A DNA stretch of 64,000 bases from Kitagawia praeruptora (taxonomy: Eukaryota > Streptophyta > Magnoliopsida > Apiales > Apiaceae). The translations under genes were made by a program, and so were the position numbers. Where the stretch lies: positions 81,970,001-82,034,000 of the forward strand of contig CM075345.1 in assembly GCA_037693485.1 (NCBI GenBank), in the 5' to 3' direction. Numbering within the stretch: position 1 is the first letter of the stretch; each line of letters begins with the position of its first letter. The notes under the pieces are model-generated. The model searched no databases. It saw only the letters and a program-made list of their open reading frames with translations, and was not told where the DNA came from. Shown in pieces: positions 33,641-45,444 of this stretch.

Positions 33641-35079
33641 CAATGGTATTTTTTATTATAGTGTAGTTCTGGTCTGTCCAGTTCAGCACTTTTTATTTAT
33701 AGGCCAATGTGTGCCTCTTGGGAGCCCAAGCAATCCTAATGAGAGGATTGGTACCCAGAGGGACTTTGTGTCCGATATGGGGGGACTTTATGGGCTGATC
33801 ACCCATTCTGTCTTGTTAATAGGGATATAAAACCTCCAATCAGTTTTATTAAAGTGATGATTACCTTTACTTTACTGTGAAATGAAATTGGATTACCATT
33901 TGAAATGTCAACTGCTTTATTTATCAAATTATGCCATGCTGTTACCAAATGCCAGTACTGTTTTATCATCTTCATCATGTCTATTGCTATCTCGTTATCA
34001 GTTGATACCTTGTCAAGTTTACATATCAGAATCATTGTTATCACTTTTAGAGTATTCGAACCTACTGTCACCCATTCAGTTTTCAGTTGAGATCATGATT
34101 TACTTGTTGAGCGTTAGCTCATTATTGTTTTATCTAACCTTTTGACAGTAGCTTAAGAATCATGGTCCGTACCATTCAAACCGCAAGGAAGTGCACTTAC
34201 CGAGGCCCTGAGTTGGTCCAGTTTCAGATAGCTCCCGAGGTAGATGCAATAACAGCACAGTGAGGATGTTTAGTTGGTTAGTTTGTGAGTGAGATGAAAG
34301 AACTAGTTGGTTAAGAATTTGAATTCAAGGTTTGTAATAATAATTTAATTATGGTTTGTAATAATAAGTAGTTAGACGATGGCTTGCTTGTTTCATACCA
34401 TTACCTGTGAAAGATCTTGGATAGTAGAGTTAGGGGCCAGTCAGCATGCTATATCTATATTTATTTATTTTTAGGTTGTTTTTTATCTAGAGTGTGTCAG
34501 TGACCCTCCGATCTAGGCCCCAGGTCGGGAGGGCGTCCCACGAGCAAATATTTATCGAAATTAATTTCGGAAATATTTTTGAGATACTAAGTAAATGATA
34601 TTTATCTAAATACAAAGAATCAAAATATTAGTATAATTTCTAATATTCGTAATAAATTATTATATATCGATACACATATATATAATTATTATTAGTTCTC
34701 AAAATTATTTTCAAAAATAAAAAGATATTATTTTCTGATTAGTTTTGTTATTTTGACCCAGTCCATATCAATTGCCCCAGCCCAACTCAGCTTAACCCAG
34801 CCCATTTTCACTAAAACCCTGCAATCCTAGCCGTTCATCTGAATGATGAATTAAGCTTAGCCGTTGGTTTGTAAAATACATATACAAATTATATACACAA
34901 TATTCATTTTGTGCATGTACTGTTCAGCCGCAGTGTTCTCTCGTGTTCTCTCGTCTCTCTCTCGAACCCTAATCTCTTTCTCGCCGCTTTATCAAAAATA
35001 CTCGATTTAAACCCTAATTTCCTCCATAAACAGTGTTCTTATACACTAAATCGAGTCTATGTTCATCCCTTTATATCGA
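33641..35079 (+). repeat. Gypsy-like non-coding DNA with a putative LTR
   Basis: No gene. At 33690-33800 there is a GC-richer block with GGGCTGATCACCC like the one at 830-970 on the opposite strand. A candidate LTR start TGTGTCAGTGACCCTCCGAT lies near 34495. CT-rich leader-like DNA occurs at 34920-35000. I read this as the 3' non-coding end plus LTR of a plus-strand gypsy-type element, with modest confidence. Confidence 0.35.
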
Positions 35080-36161
35080 TTAATCCAATAATCTTTTTTT
35101 TTGCTAATTAAAATTTTTTACCAAAAAGGAACAACTAATACAAATCTAGGGGCATACCCCGCGATCAAACATAACAAAAGTCATAACATCAGTAAGTCAC
35201 CTTACTGTCAACATAACAACGAAAATAAGTTAAAGATTATTAAGGCGCCTTAAACAACCTAAATTTGAGACTAGGCACATGTCTCACAAAGCCCATAGTA
35301 ATGAGAAGCAGCAGATAAACCATGTAGTGACGCAAATGCATTCCAACAGCAAACCTCTTCCTGACATGATACGGAGCAACTGACACCAAGCATCTGGCCC
35401 AATCACCAGCATTAACCATGATACCTGCGTTGCCCAGCCTCTCCGTATTGTACCAAAAATACCCAGCCCTGCTCACATGGGACCTAGAATATGACTCGAG
35501 AGCAGAAACAATGCTAACAAGTAGATCCACGGGAGTGGCCACTCCACAAGTATTTCCCAGTATGGAGACTTCTTTGCACGCATAAAAATCCAGCTTTATT
35601 TCCACTTCAGTTGGAAACCAAACCATCAGGTCACTAATATGCAAACAAGGGCGCAACCCTTCATTCAACACGAGCCATATATCACCATAAACACCAAACT
35701 GAATACCCTCAAAGTTTCCAGCTTGCAATCCCAACACAACTATACCAACATTTTTAAGCAAACAGTTATCAGTCCTCATATTCAATGGTATCCCGTTGGC
35801 AACAACCAAGCGTCCAACATCTTCAGTACAAACCTCATAACCATCGAAATTAAATTCGACAACACCAAAAAATGGTGTTAACCCACACCCAACTCTCATC
35901 TCAATTCCTCGCAAGTCTTCATTGAACCAAACCCAAGACAAATTCAGAAACCAAGTATTATCCCCTTGGTCGACTAAAGTGAGAATTCTCATTAGAGTAT
36001 GATATAACATAAAATTGACCCCATCTAGCCAATCACTTCCAACATCAATCATGCTGAATAAGCCATCAAAGTAAAACGCAGTATAAGGTCCACTTCTGTA
36101 ATGCCAAAAATCGAACAATCGACTTTGTCCAACAACAACAACAAGGAAAATAATTACTTCT

Positions 36162-37039
36162 ATTGCAGGTCTTCAAATGGGAGAGGAGTCTTTTTCATGG
36201 TTCTTTCTTGTAATGAGAAAGAAGGTGGGTTTATTAGTCTCGATGGAAATGAGGTTTTCTCCTTATCTGGTCTGGAGCAAAATGAAGCACAAGGTCTATT
36301 TAAGGTTGTTGTTGATGTTGATCACTTGTTTAATTTAGAGTACAAGGTTGCAAATTGTTGGTTCTTGACTGGTGTTAGACGCAGGAGAGGGCCAGGTGGT
36401 TTGGTCTTATTATGTGGGGTGTTTGATATTCTTCTTCTTCGAAGCATTAGTGTGACGTTGATCCCGTTCAGTGCCATGTTACATAAGGTCCTGGTTTATT
36501 CTCGGAACCAAGGAGATGCAAAGGAGGACAAAGACATGGGGGAATTGTCTGTTGATGTAGTCCAGAACAGGGTTGATTTTCATGATCATGGATCTACCTG
36601 TGCACCTAGAGTTAATGCTGGGATATGTTATCATGGGGAAGTGGAAAACTTTAGTTTGGTTACTGACCAAATTCGAGGGTGTCTAACTAGCATGGATCTC
36701 ACGGAGAAGCGTCTGAACATTCCTGTTCTTGTGTTGATAGCAGGTGGAGGTGTCGCTGACACCGAGTGTGTTGAGATTGAGATGGGTTTTGTGTATAATA
36801 GTGCTGAGGAAGCAAAGGAAGAGATAGGCATCTCAGCCTATGAATTGCGTTATATTGGAATAATGAAAATGATGAACCAGCGTAGTGTCTGGTATTTTGC
36901 AGAATTTGTGTTGTTGGGGATTGGAAGTTTATTACTGGTCGGGATGCACATGGTGACAATACATGGCGTATTGTTTTGGTTTGCCAAGATGTGGGTGAAT
37001 ACTGCCGTGGTGCAGTGCTACTCGGGATCCATGGCATAG
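36162..37039 (+). pseudogene. R11 type C C-terminal ORF, about 290 codons
   Basis: Open from the truncation point, entered from flanking R10 DNA, to 37039. Contains FISLDGNEVFSLSGLEQNEA, GPGGLVLLCGVFDILLLRSI and SVTLIPFSAM; the last two are related to RIVDVSLLRNISVMLMTYSL in R24. Later segments are polar (GDAKEDKDMGELSVDVVQ), then hydrophobic again (FVLLGIGSLLLVGMHMV). Function unknown. Confidence 0.6.
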
Positions 37040-37211
37040 TTGTTGATTTTGCTTAGGTTCGTGTTATGTTGTTGTTGATTGCTAGTTTTAACTGGCATTA
37101 TTGATGATTTTTCTTTGTTGTTCCGCTAGGTAGATGTGTTACTAATCACGGGGTATGCCCCTTGAAATGTAATCTTTTGCCTGTGGTATAAATTTTAATT
37201 AGCAAAAAAAA
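36162..37211 (+). mobile_element. Retroposon R11 (type C, 5'-truncated), in R10
   Basis: TSD AAATAATTACTTCT lies at 36148-36161 and 37212-37225. The 3' end is tail subtype II (CACGGGGTATGCCCCTTGAA, then TGTAATCTTTTGCCTGTGG), poly(A) at 37203-37211. Inserted antisense to its host element. Confidence 0.92.
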
Positions 37212-37431
37212 AAATAATTACTTCTCTATACATGAAGAATAACAACCTGGGCATCTTGAACAATCGACGACACCACATTGAAATAAATCCAGTTTGCTTG
37301 AACGCAGAGATGAACTCTACAAATCCATAAGGAAAACCACGCATCTGACCAAACATAGCAGTTAGCCTCGTAGTCTCATCAATCATTGCAGTGAAACTGC
37401 AGTCACCCACCCCTAGGCCTGCACTCTCCTT

Positions 37432-39013
37432 TTTTCTTTTTTTTTTGCTAATTAAATTGTATACCAAGAAGGAACAACTAATACAAATCTAGGGGCATAC
37501 CCCGCGAAATCCACATTTCAACATAACAAAAGATAACAACAGTATGTTACCTTACTATCAACATAAAAACGCTAGGAAGCTAATTATCCTAGCTTAAACA
37601 CATGTTCATAGCTGAAATAAAACAAAACATCATAACTATGCCGAGAAGGCATCACATCCCATTTAAGATCAGCAAATCTTGAACTTGCTTCCTTACCTTC
37701 GTAGAACTCAAGGGTTCACAATCATGCACAGGGGTCACCACTATTAAAGGCCGCTTTAGAAGCAGGCCGCAAGCTGCAGTTCCATTAAAGAAATCCATCG
37801 TGATGAGAACTAGCAGAGAGTTCTCCATGCCGCTGCTGGGATGTTGAAAACCAGCTCTAAAAACATTATCTTTTATATCGAAATCAGATTCCTCCTGCTC
37901 CTTCGACCCTTCAGGCCCAAGTAGCCCCATTTGAGTTATTCCCATATAATTCCCAGCATTAAAAGCCAGGAGGAGAATAAACCCAGCTGCCTCAATACCC
38001 TCGCAGACTCCAACTCGAACACCATCATTTCTACCATCGGAATTAGCCACCAGCCCTTTGCAGTGTCTCAAACCATCATTACCCAAAACAAAAACCCATT
38101 TAGGGTCATCAAACAGACTCCCTTCGACATTCCCAACTAGAATAGCACCAATGCTATGTTGATGAACAAACAACCTCATGTAAGCACGAAGCTCATACAA
38201 AGCAGGCTGCTTGGTGAAAGAAATAACAGGCCCAATAAATTCATAAATGAAGCCATGGCTGAAAAATGCCATTCCAGAATCTGAATCACTAAGAGGCATA
38301 ACCTCAAACATCTGAAGTGCAGGAACTGCAAACCATTTCTTTGCGATTCTCTGAGGAAAACCGTCAAACACCTGGTGAGCCTTCCCATCATTGGTATACA
38401 ATATAATTGTACCAAAAGCATCACTAAAGTTAACAACAACAAAAAAACCAAACACCCTCCAAAGCATTTGAACTCTTCTAAACAAACTTAACCTCAACCC
38501 TTCGATTAAGTCATCATTCCAACAGAAGTTAGATCTTGAAGTAGATAAATCTAAACACGGCCATATACCATGGTTCAAACACCCAACTCTTAAGAAGGGC
38601 AGTAGAACAAAATCCAAATTCATACGTGGAGTTCGGTGAGACAAATCATCAAACATTTTGTGACCTTTGACACCATTATTGAGTGAGTTGTAAGCCATAG
38701 GAACAGCCTTAACCCCTTCAATACCGTCACAACAAAGGGCCATTAAAATCGATCCCCTGAATACCGAAGTCTTCAGAAGATTTAACACATCTAGATCTGA
38801 AGACTTCCCGTAAGAGGAAGCCATTCGAACTGGCCTAGATAGATCAAGTACCACCATTTTGTTGTTCTTTGAGAGACTCGACAAATTGAAAGATGTACGT
38901 TTCCCGTATAAGGTAGACATACCATCTCCAATTTCCATTACACAGCTTGAGTAAAACACCCCAACTGTTTTGGAAGGGTCTGAAATAAAGATCCCAGGAA
39001 CCCTCCCAGCAAC
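37432..39013 (-). mobile_element. Retroposon R12 (type C, 5'-truncated), in R10
   Basis: TSD AGGCCTGCACTCTCCTT (17 bp, exact) lies at 37415-37431 and 39014-39030. The antisense tail starts in an impure poly(T) and includes TCTAGGGGCATACCCCGCG. Same orientation as its host R10. Confidence 0.92.
37652..38959 (-). CDS. R12 type C ORF, 435 codons, 5'-truncated
   Basis: Open from the 5' truncation at 39013 to 37652; the first Met is at 38959. It shows the type C repeats well: GHKMFDDLSHRTPRMNLDF and HQVFDGFPQRIAKKWFAVPA, spaced about 115 residues apart. An Asp-rich region QEESDFDIKDNVF precedes the C-terminus (TPVHDCEPLSSTKVRKQVQD). No stops. Not recognised outside the family. Confidence 0.65.
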   Translation of the reverse strand: MFYSSCVMEIGDGMSTLYGKRTSFNLSSLSKNNKMVVLDLSRPVRMASSYGKSSDLDVLNLLKTSVFRGSILMALCCDGIEGVKAVPMAYNSLNNGVKGHKMFDDLSHRTPRMNLDFVLLPFLRVGCLNHGIWPCLDLSTSRSNFCWNDDLIEGLRLSLFRRVQMLWRVFGFFVVVNFSDAFGTIILYTNDGKAHQVFDGFPQRIAKKWFAVPALQMFEVMPLSDSDSGMAFFSHGFIYEFIGPVISFTKQPALYELRAYMRLFVHQHSIGAILVGNVEGSLFDDPKWVFVLGNDGLRHCKGLVANSDGRNDGVRVGVCEGIEAAGFILLLAFNAGNYMGITQMGLLGPEGSKEQEESDFDIKDNVFRAGFQHPSSGMENSLLVLITMDFFNGTAACGLLLKRPLIVVTPVHDCEPLSSTKVRKQVQDLLILNGM

Positions 39014-39901
39014 AGGCCTGCACTCTCCTTCGGATTCATATAAAAACCCAGCTTTTCACTAGGTTGGAAACCCAGCTTTGAAAACGTGCCCTCTATGAAG
39101 ATGACTTCATCTATTGACCAGATTCTAAAAACAAAACTCACTACAAAACAAATGCCAACTCTGTTAGGCAAATCATCAAATACGCGTTGCCCATCAAAGA
39201 ATACAACCCTTTCTTTAAAACATGGAAACCTTTTCATAGCCCAAACCAAGGTCCAAACACTAGTATGAACCACGGCCTTGACAAAATCAAGCAAATTGGT
39301 TACCAATCCGGCAGCAAGCATCTCACCCGAGGCAAATCCCGACCAATTAACAAAACCATCTTCTAGGTACCCAATCAGGAGAGGGGTTTTCCTAGAAGTG
39401 GAGGGCAGATCCCAAGCTATGCCCTCCGATTCGCAAAATACCAGAAGCGTATCTTCATTTGGTAAGAGTTCCTCACCACCAACGCGGGGGAAGAGGGGAC
39501 TCTCAACTTCGTCCACCACCTTCAAACATAACTCACCAAGAGTTCTTGCTTTCAGTAGGTAGATTAAGTCATCACTAGGGTTCACACCCTCATCAGAGTA
39601 CGACTTGACAAAGAGTCGAAACTGCAACATATCCAAAGAAACACACACCAGATCTGTGGATTGAAACTCAAAATGTTTCAGATCCAGAGAACCCATCTCA
39701 AAAACCAACGAAAAGAGATTACGAATAATATACTTATAAGAAATTTTGGGATAAAGGTGAAAGATAAGGAAGGGGAAGGTGGATTTAGGAAGGAAATATT
39801 TAGATCTGATGGATTTAGGGTGAATATTAGGCTGAGTTTTCATGGCGGCTAGAAGAGAGTTAGAAGAGAGAAAACGACTCTCATTTATTAATCCAATAAT
39901 C

Positions 39902-40964
39902 GATGTGAATTAAAGCTGAGTTAGGTTAGAAGAAATGATTTTGAAAATAAGTCGTTATCATCTCAATTGATATCGATTTATAGATCAGAATCGACATTTA
40001 CACATATATATACTATATACACACACTCGAACACATTATTTTAATTTATATGTTTTGATTTTTCAAAACCCTAACATGCTATCGAGAATTTTATGCAGGA
40101 TTGATGAAGATTTACTATAATTAAAGACCTCACGATGTTCATTCTAACTAAATCAAGACCAGCGAAGCCCTAAATCGCTCAACCCGGGACTCGACTCAGT
40201 GAGTCAACTCACCTTACGGCGAGTTCGGGATCGATAAGTATCCGAGAAGACTACGAGGCCTCGGGCAAAGGTATAATTTCGATTAATCTCAGAAAATTGT
40301 GTGTTCTTTGTGAAATATATGTGATTGCATGTTTTAGTTTACTTGAACTTTCGAAGTTACTGATGTGGCTTCTCTATATGAGTTCGTGTGTGATTAATTC
40401 CAATGTGAAATTAATTGTTGGTTCACCTGGACTTTCAAATGTGTAAGAAATTATTATATTTGGGATATTTGTGATCTGGAAAGCTAAATGAACATATTTT
40501 GCTATGAGTACAAACTTGAGATCTTTTTACAACTTGTGATTATGAACACAATGGAGTTGTGGATTGAATTTATTTGACTTGGTCAATTGTATACTCTGTA
40601 TAGTTGCTGATGTGGAAATTCAGTTCGACTTGGTGATTAAATAGTCAAACCAAATGTTCTGTATGTGTTACTTGGATTATTTTCAGTATGAATGCTATAT
40701 GTGAGACAAAATGGTTGAAATTTGGAAATATGATAATTTTGGATTTTGTGATCTGGCAAGTCAAATATAGTGCTCTAAAATGTGAAATAATCTGGCTTAT
40801 CTTGATGTTGATCTCCAATATGATTATTAACATAGTTTTTATAAAAATCCTTGTTTACACTACTTGACTTGGTGATTAAATATGGCTGCTGATACAGTCA
40901 AATGTTTGGATAAGAAGTAGCATGTGCAACCTTGATAAATCTGGTAAGATGAGTAAGGTGCTTA
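39902..40964. other. Non-coding DNA, no gene seen
   Basis: AT-rich sequence, interrupted by a GC-richer block at 40140-40265 (CCCGGGACTCGACTCAGTGA) that resembles the downstream part of an LTR. It is probably part of the same gypsy-type repeat that R10 entered. No credible ORF. Confidence 0.35.
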
Positions 40965-41445
40965 ATTGATTGTTCTTTTTTTTTTTTTTTGCTAATTAAA
41001 ATTTTATACCATAGGTAAACGAATACAATTCTAGGGGCATACCCCGCGATTAGTAGAACGCCAACCTAACGGAACAACATCAAACAACTTAAAAAGTCAA
41101 CAACAAGAAACTAGTTAGACTAGTTCATCTATCATAAACTAAGGCCAACCCCCTGATTAATCTAAAGAAACCCTATGCCAGCTACATCTTTCACTTTGAC
41201 GACCCCATCCAGGTCCACGTTATACAAATCCCCACTTGCAACAACTTCCCGCATAATAAGGATATCCCCCTGCATTGGATTGACTTCAAATTTCACCTTG
41301 TAGCGTCCAATCAGCATACAAAAAGCACGCACCCTGTTTCTTGAATCATTAGTAAGACAAAGCATAAAAAATGCATCAATACCAGACCCATCAACAAAAA
41401 AACCAAGTTTAGATCCCATTCTTATCATGGTAACATCACAGTCAG

Positions 41446-43659
41446 AGGATCCATAAAAAATGAGAGTCGACTTTCTCTCTAGCTTCTCTCTAACCCCTCT
41501 CTAAAACCCTAGCTAGCCGCCACTATAATCCCTTTATTCTAATCACATTCTTCCATCAGATCTACCAAATCAACCATCGAAAATTCATTTCCATCTTCTA
41601 TCTCTCACTTTTCGCCATATTTCTTTTATCTATATCCTATATTGCGTTTTTTGGTTCCTGATGAGCTCTCGAGATTTCATCTCGATTATGTGTCCTGTTG
41701 TTGGTTTAAGGATCTCTCATGAGACTCCTGGTGATCTTGAATTGTCTGATCTGTTTTTCATGGATGTTTGTGGAAAATTGGATTATTGTTCTATGAGCTC
41801 CCCTTTGTTCTCCCTCATCTGGAGAACTATTTGGGTTGAAAAATCAATGGGTCCGTTTGAGGTATTCCCACCGAGCTCTAAACTCACCATTGCAATGGTG
41901 GTTCAAGCTAAGGGTGTCTCTCTTTCGGGGTATGTTTTTTTGAGATTGATGGGTTTCTCGATCTATGATGGGTCTACTGTTGAGATGGTTCTGCCTCTCA
42001 TCCTGGTTGATGGGAAGTTGGCAAGCATCATTGCAAGGGTTTTGTGGAATGCAGAGAGTGTGGGGTCTGTTTATGCCCACCTCCTATTTGATGGTCTACC
42101 TCAGCGAATTGAGGATAGCAATTTCAGAGAAGTGTTCGAGGATGGATTTCATCATCAAGGATGTCTCCAAGATGTGGTTCTTGAAGAGCATAAGAAGAGA
42201 GGCGAAGACCTCAACATGGTTGTGTTTTTATCATATCAAGGTTATGTTCTTTCTGCTGGTCTCAACTCGGAACAGTTGAGTGACTCCCTTATGTTTGGTT
42301 TTAATGGTGGTGTTGGCACAGTCGAGGAACTGTATTCAGCTACTTTCTTAATGATTCTTGACACGATAGTGTTTGATCTGGGTGGTATGGTTTGCAATCT
42401 ATGCTATTTTGGGGATAATTGCAATGTGGCTGGGATTGATTTTCAAGGAGTTTGTCAAAGCAGGTACCATGTTTTGGTAGTGTGCAATAGGGAGCGTCTT
42501 GAATTGATCTCGTCAAGCACTTGCATTATTAAGCAGATTGATGTTTTTCTAGTGAAGAATGCGAACCTCGAATACAAGATGTTTGAGGATATTCCTCAGT
42601 GCACTACTGATGTTTGGGTTGATGATATTAGCACAAATATCGGGGGTTTTGGCCCTGTGAATCGGTGTGATTCAGTCTTTGAGTTTCTTGATATGTTTGG
42701 TGGCATACGAATGATGGACTCGAAGTGGTGTGTTTTGCTACAGTCGGGAGGTACTCTCCTTCTCAAAAATGATTTCTACATGTTAGATGAGGCCTTCTTT
42801 TGGTCTATACAGATTATGGTTGATTCAATTAATCAGGAATTGCGGCTTCCAGGGGATTATTGTGCAGAGCTCACTCTGTTCGATATTTGTGAAAAATTGT
42901 TTGATGTGGTTTCTTCACATGTGATAATTGAAATCTTATATTTGACATTAATCACTTTGGATTATGTGTTCGCGAGATCTCCAGTCCTTAGGAGGCAGGG
43001 AGTTGCTTGGACAGGTAGCGCTGGTCTGGATTTGTTTCTAGAGGTGGTCAGGGTATGCAAGTATGTTGGAAGCTGTGTGCTTTGTTCTGAGTTGATGTAC
43101 CTATAACTTGTTTATGCAGGGTACTTTTTCATTGTCATGAATATTTTGGACAGGGAGCTGTTGTGGCTTAAGCCCTGCTATGTGCTTTTTACTCTTATAT
43201 TTGTAAGGGACCGATTGATGCTTATTATTTTGGACGTTAAGGTCACTGATGAGGGGAAACTCCTGGGCATTTCGGTGGATCCCGTATGGAGTCCTAAATT
43301 TGGAACGTATGTTGAGCAATACTCCGCGGAGTTATGCAGCAGAGAAGATGTTGATTGTTGTTCGTGTTGGTGGAATCATGTGTGCTTGATGGAATCTTGT
43401 GTGCTGCGGTTAGGCAAATTCAAAGATGGAATCCTGAAGGATTTTGTTATCTCTTTTATCTCTTGGCATAGATCTTTTGTTAAGCTAGGTTAGTCAGGTT
43501 CCCTGTCTGGAACTTTGTCTATTGATTATGTGATTTCGACCGGTCTGTGTCGATTTGTTTAGTGCTGTTTGTTCTGCTTGGTTGTTGATTTCGCGGGGTA
43601 TGCCCCTAGATTTATATCAGTTGTTCCTTTTGGTATAAAATTTTAATTAGCAAAAAAAA
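41446..43659 (+). mobile_element. Retroposon R14 (type C, full length), in R13
   Basis: TSD AACATCACAGTCAG lies at 41432-41445 and 43660-43673. The family start ATGAGAGTCG is at 41460 after 14 extra bases. The leader contains AAAACCCTAGCTAGCCGCCA and CATCAGATCT. The 3' end is tail subtype I (TTTATATCAGTTGTTCCTTT). Confidence 0.92.
41661..43493 (+). pseudogene. R14 type C ORF with one in-frame stop
   Basis: Starts MSSRDFISIMCPVVGLRISH. Open for 481 codons to TAA at 43104-43106. The same frame continues from 43107 (next Met 43137) to 43493, so a single stop splits an ORF of about 610 codons. Repeats: YAHLLFDGLPQRIEDSNFRE and NLEYKMFEDIPQCTTDVW. C-terminal part WHRSFVKLG. Otherwise undamaged, so recent or read through. 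Confidence 0.7.
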
Positions 43660-45230
43660 AACATCACAGTCAGCAGCATACATTGGGTTCCAAGAACCAC
43701 AGTTATAGCGACCAAATGCGATACACAAGCTCTGATTCACCAGCTTGCTAAGAACATGCGCCTCGAACCTAGTTCGCTCCATCAGAAAATGATCACCCTT
43801 CCGAGCAACCCAATACATCCAAATGCAATCTCTATTCATATCCCATTTTACTGCCAATGAAATGTAACGTTCAAGGACGTCCCTCATGCTGATATAGCCC
43901 TTCTCATCCTTGAACATAATCATATCCAACAATTGCCCAACTCGATCCATGGGCTCGTAAAGTACACCCTGCTCAGAGTTCTCCTCACCAAAAGAAGACG
44001 CAATTTGACCATACGCTAGCCCAGGAGCCCAATGCCTGTAGTATTGACTACCTTCGGTTTTACCCTGCTTCACAGCAGGGTCCAAGTACAAGAAAATGCT
44101 TCCTTTAACAGCTTTTGCCATCTCCCCTTTCCTGTCGTGAGGACGCCATAACCAGATAACAAGAAGACTCAAAGAAGAGTCATAGTTCCCTAGCATCTTC
44201 ATCCCAGCCATTGAAACAATAGTCCTAATCCCATGGGAAAAATCTTGCAATAATGGCTTAGAAAACCCCTTCAAATCAACTGTGCAAAACCCGAGATCAG
44301 CTTTGTTAATCCGAGACCTTCTGCAAACGCCATGAAGCCAGGGCCTGGAAATCCCTGTCGAGTTCATGACAACAATCCTCGTAATAAAAGCAGGCTTATT
44401 CTCCCACTCTTTAGGGCCGAGTCCTAGCAGCGGAGATCCCAAGAAACCCTCCAAATTCGGCTGGAGACTACCAAACAGGTCACCATTAACGAAAGCAAGA
44501 AGCTTTTCGTCCCCGTCAATTACCTCTATACCGCGGTGCATATTCAAGAATCGCTCTTGAATCACTGCTCCCAAAACCAAAAAGGTTCTGACAACATCAA
44601 CATGACCCACTAGAACCAAACCCCAACCTAGAACCCTCGTTGGGATGCAGAAGAGAGAAACCATCACTTTCGCACCTTGCAAACAACCTGCAAGCTTGCA
44701 CAACTTTAGCAAACAGAGCATAGAGACTCCGTTGCTATAGCTCACCATGAAAAAAGTCTTTCCTACCACAAGAGCCAGCGTAGCCAGACCCTTCGGTATA
44801 ACTTCTCCAAAAATAAAGGGGGGTCCAACCCTCTTCTCTTGTTCCTCAAGAACCTCATCTTGAAGACGACCATGAGAAACATCAGTCACATCATCTGTTG
44901 TCAGAATAGGCAACGAGAGAATAAACTCCGACGAACCAGAACTAGATGGAAACAGATTCCCATCCAAACAAAATTTAGGAATCAAAAAACGATTCCCAAA
45001 CACAAAGAACGAAACCATTAGAGAATAATAATGATATATCTTATAAGAAATATGGCGATTTAGGTGTGAGATAGGAAGGGGAAGTGAATTTAGGAAGGAA
45101 TAATATAGATCTGATGAAAAAAGGCTTTGATTTGGTTGAAATTGGAGGCGGCTAGGGTTTGTTGCTAGAGAGAAAAACGACTCTCATTAGTCCCCCTAGT
45201 TTTGTATTGTAAGTGTTATTGATTGTTCTT

Positions 45231-45444
45231 GCAGTATGAATAAAATTGATAAAATCAATTTTGTGCAGAGTCTCTATCAATCAATCATGTGTATTAAGTA
45301 TAGTACCTGGAGTCAATAATTTATTCCTATAGTACTAAAAGTATTACCTTGGCATTAAATGTGAGTGACCTCATTTTGGACTTTAAGGGATACAAATTTG
45401 TCTTTAGAAGATAGCCTTTTTGTAGAGTCAGCCATTTGTCCCCT
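45231..45444. other. Short non-coding stretch
   Basis: AT-rich flank between the R13 TSD and the copia LTR; nothing recognised. Confidence 0.3.

Larger units (their letters stand above)
35240..39696 (-). pseudogene. R10 type C ORF split by R11 and R12
   Basis: Starts MGSLDLKHFEFQSTDL at 39696; the 49 upstream open codons translate the leader. Segments are 39696-39031, then 37414-37226, then about 36147-35240, ending FRLFKAP-stop. The reading frame passes each TSD without a stop, for example KESAGL on both sides of R12, so before the two insertions it was one ORF of about 600 codons. It contains QRVFDDLPNRVGICFVVSFV, a clear copy of the VFDxLPxR repeat. Function unknown. Confidence 0.75.
35094..39887 (-). 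mobile_element. Retroposon R10 (type C, full length), holds R11 and R12
   Basis: TSD TTAATCCAATAATC lies at 35080-35093 and 39888-39901. The antisense tail begins at 35094. The family start ATGAGAGTCG (reverse complement) is at 39884, only 3 bases from the TSD. The leader has the AGCCGCC box (GGCGGCT at 39844-39850) and CATCAGATCTAA. R11 and R12 are separate later insertions, each with its own TSD. Confidence 0.92.
41162..45018 (-). pseudogene. R13 type C ORF split by R14
   Basis: Starts MVSFFVFGNRFLIPKFCLDG at 45018, reads to the R14 junction at about 43674 (PMYAADCDV), and resumes at about 41431 (MIRMGSKLGFFVDGSGIDAF) to the stop at 41162. The frame crosses the TSD, so the ancestral ORF was about 540 codons. 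Landmarks: LQDEVLEEQEKR (compare LQDVVLEEHKKRG in R14) and LLGLGPKEWENKPAFITR (compare LIGLGPAEWAIRP in R9). Function unknown. Confidence 0.7.
40978..45217 (-). mobile_element. Retroposon R13 (type C, full length), holds R14
   Basis: TSD ATTGATTGTTCTT lies at 40965-40977 and 45218-45230. The antisense tail begins with a T12 run, and its sequence (CCATAGGTAAACGAATACAA) resembles subtype II. The family start (reverse complement ATGAGAGTCG) is at 45187, with 30 extra bases before the TSD. The leader carries AAACCCTAGCCGCC. Confidence 0.92.

Noticed and set aside
33799..34145. Short ORFs around 33.8-34.1 kb
   Set aside because: Overlapping on both strands in gypsy-like non-coding DNA, with no recognisable protein.
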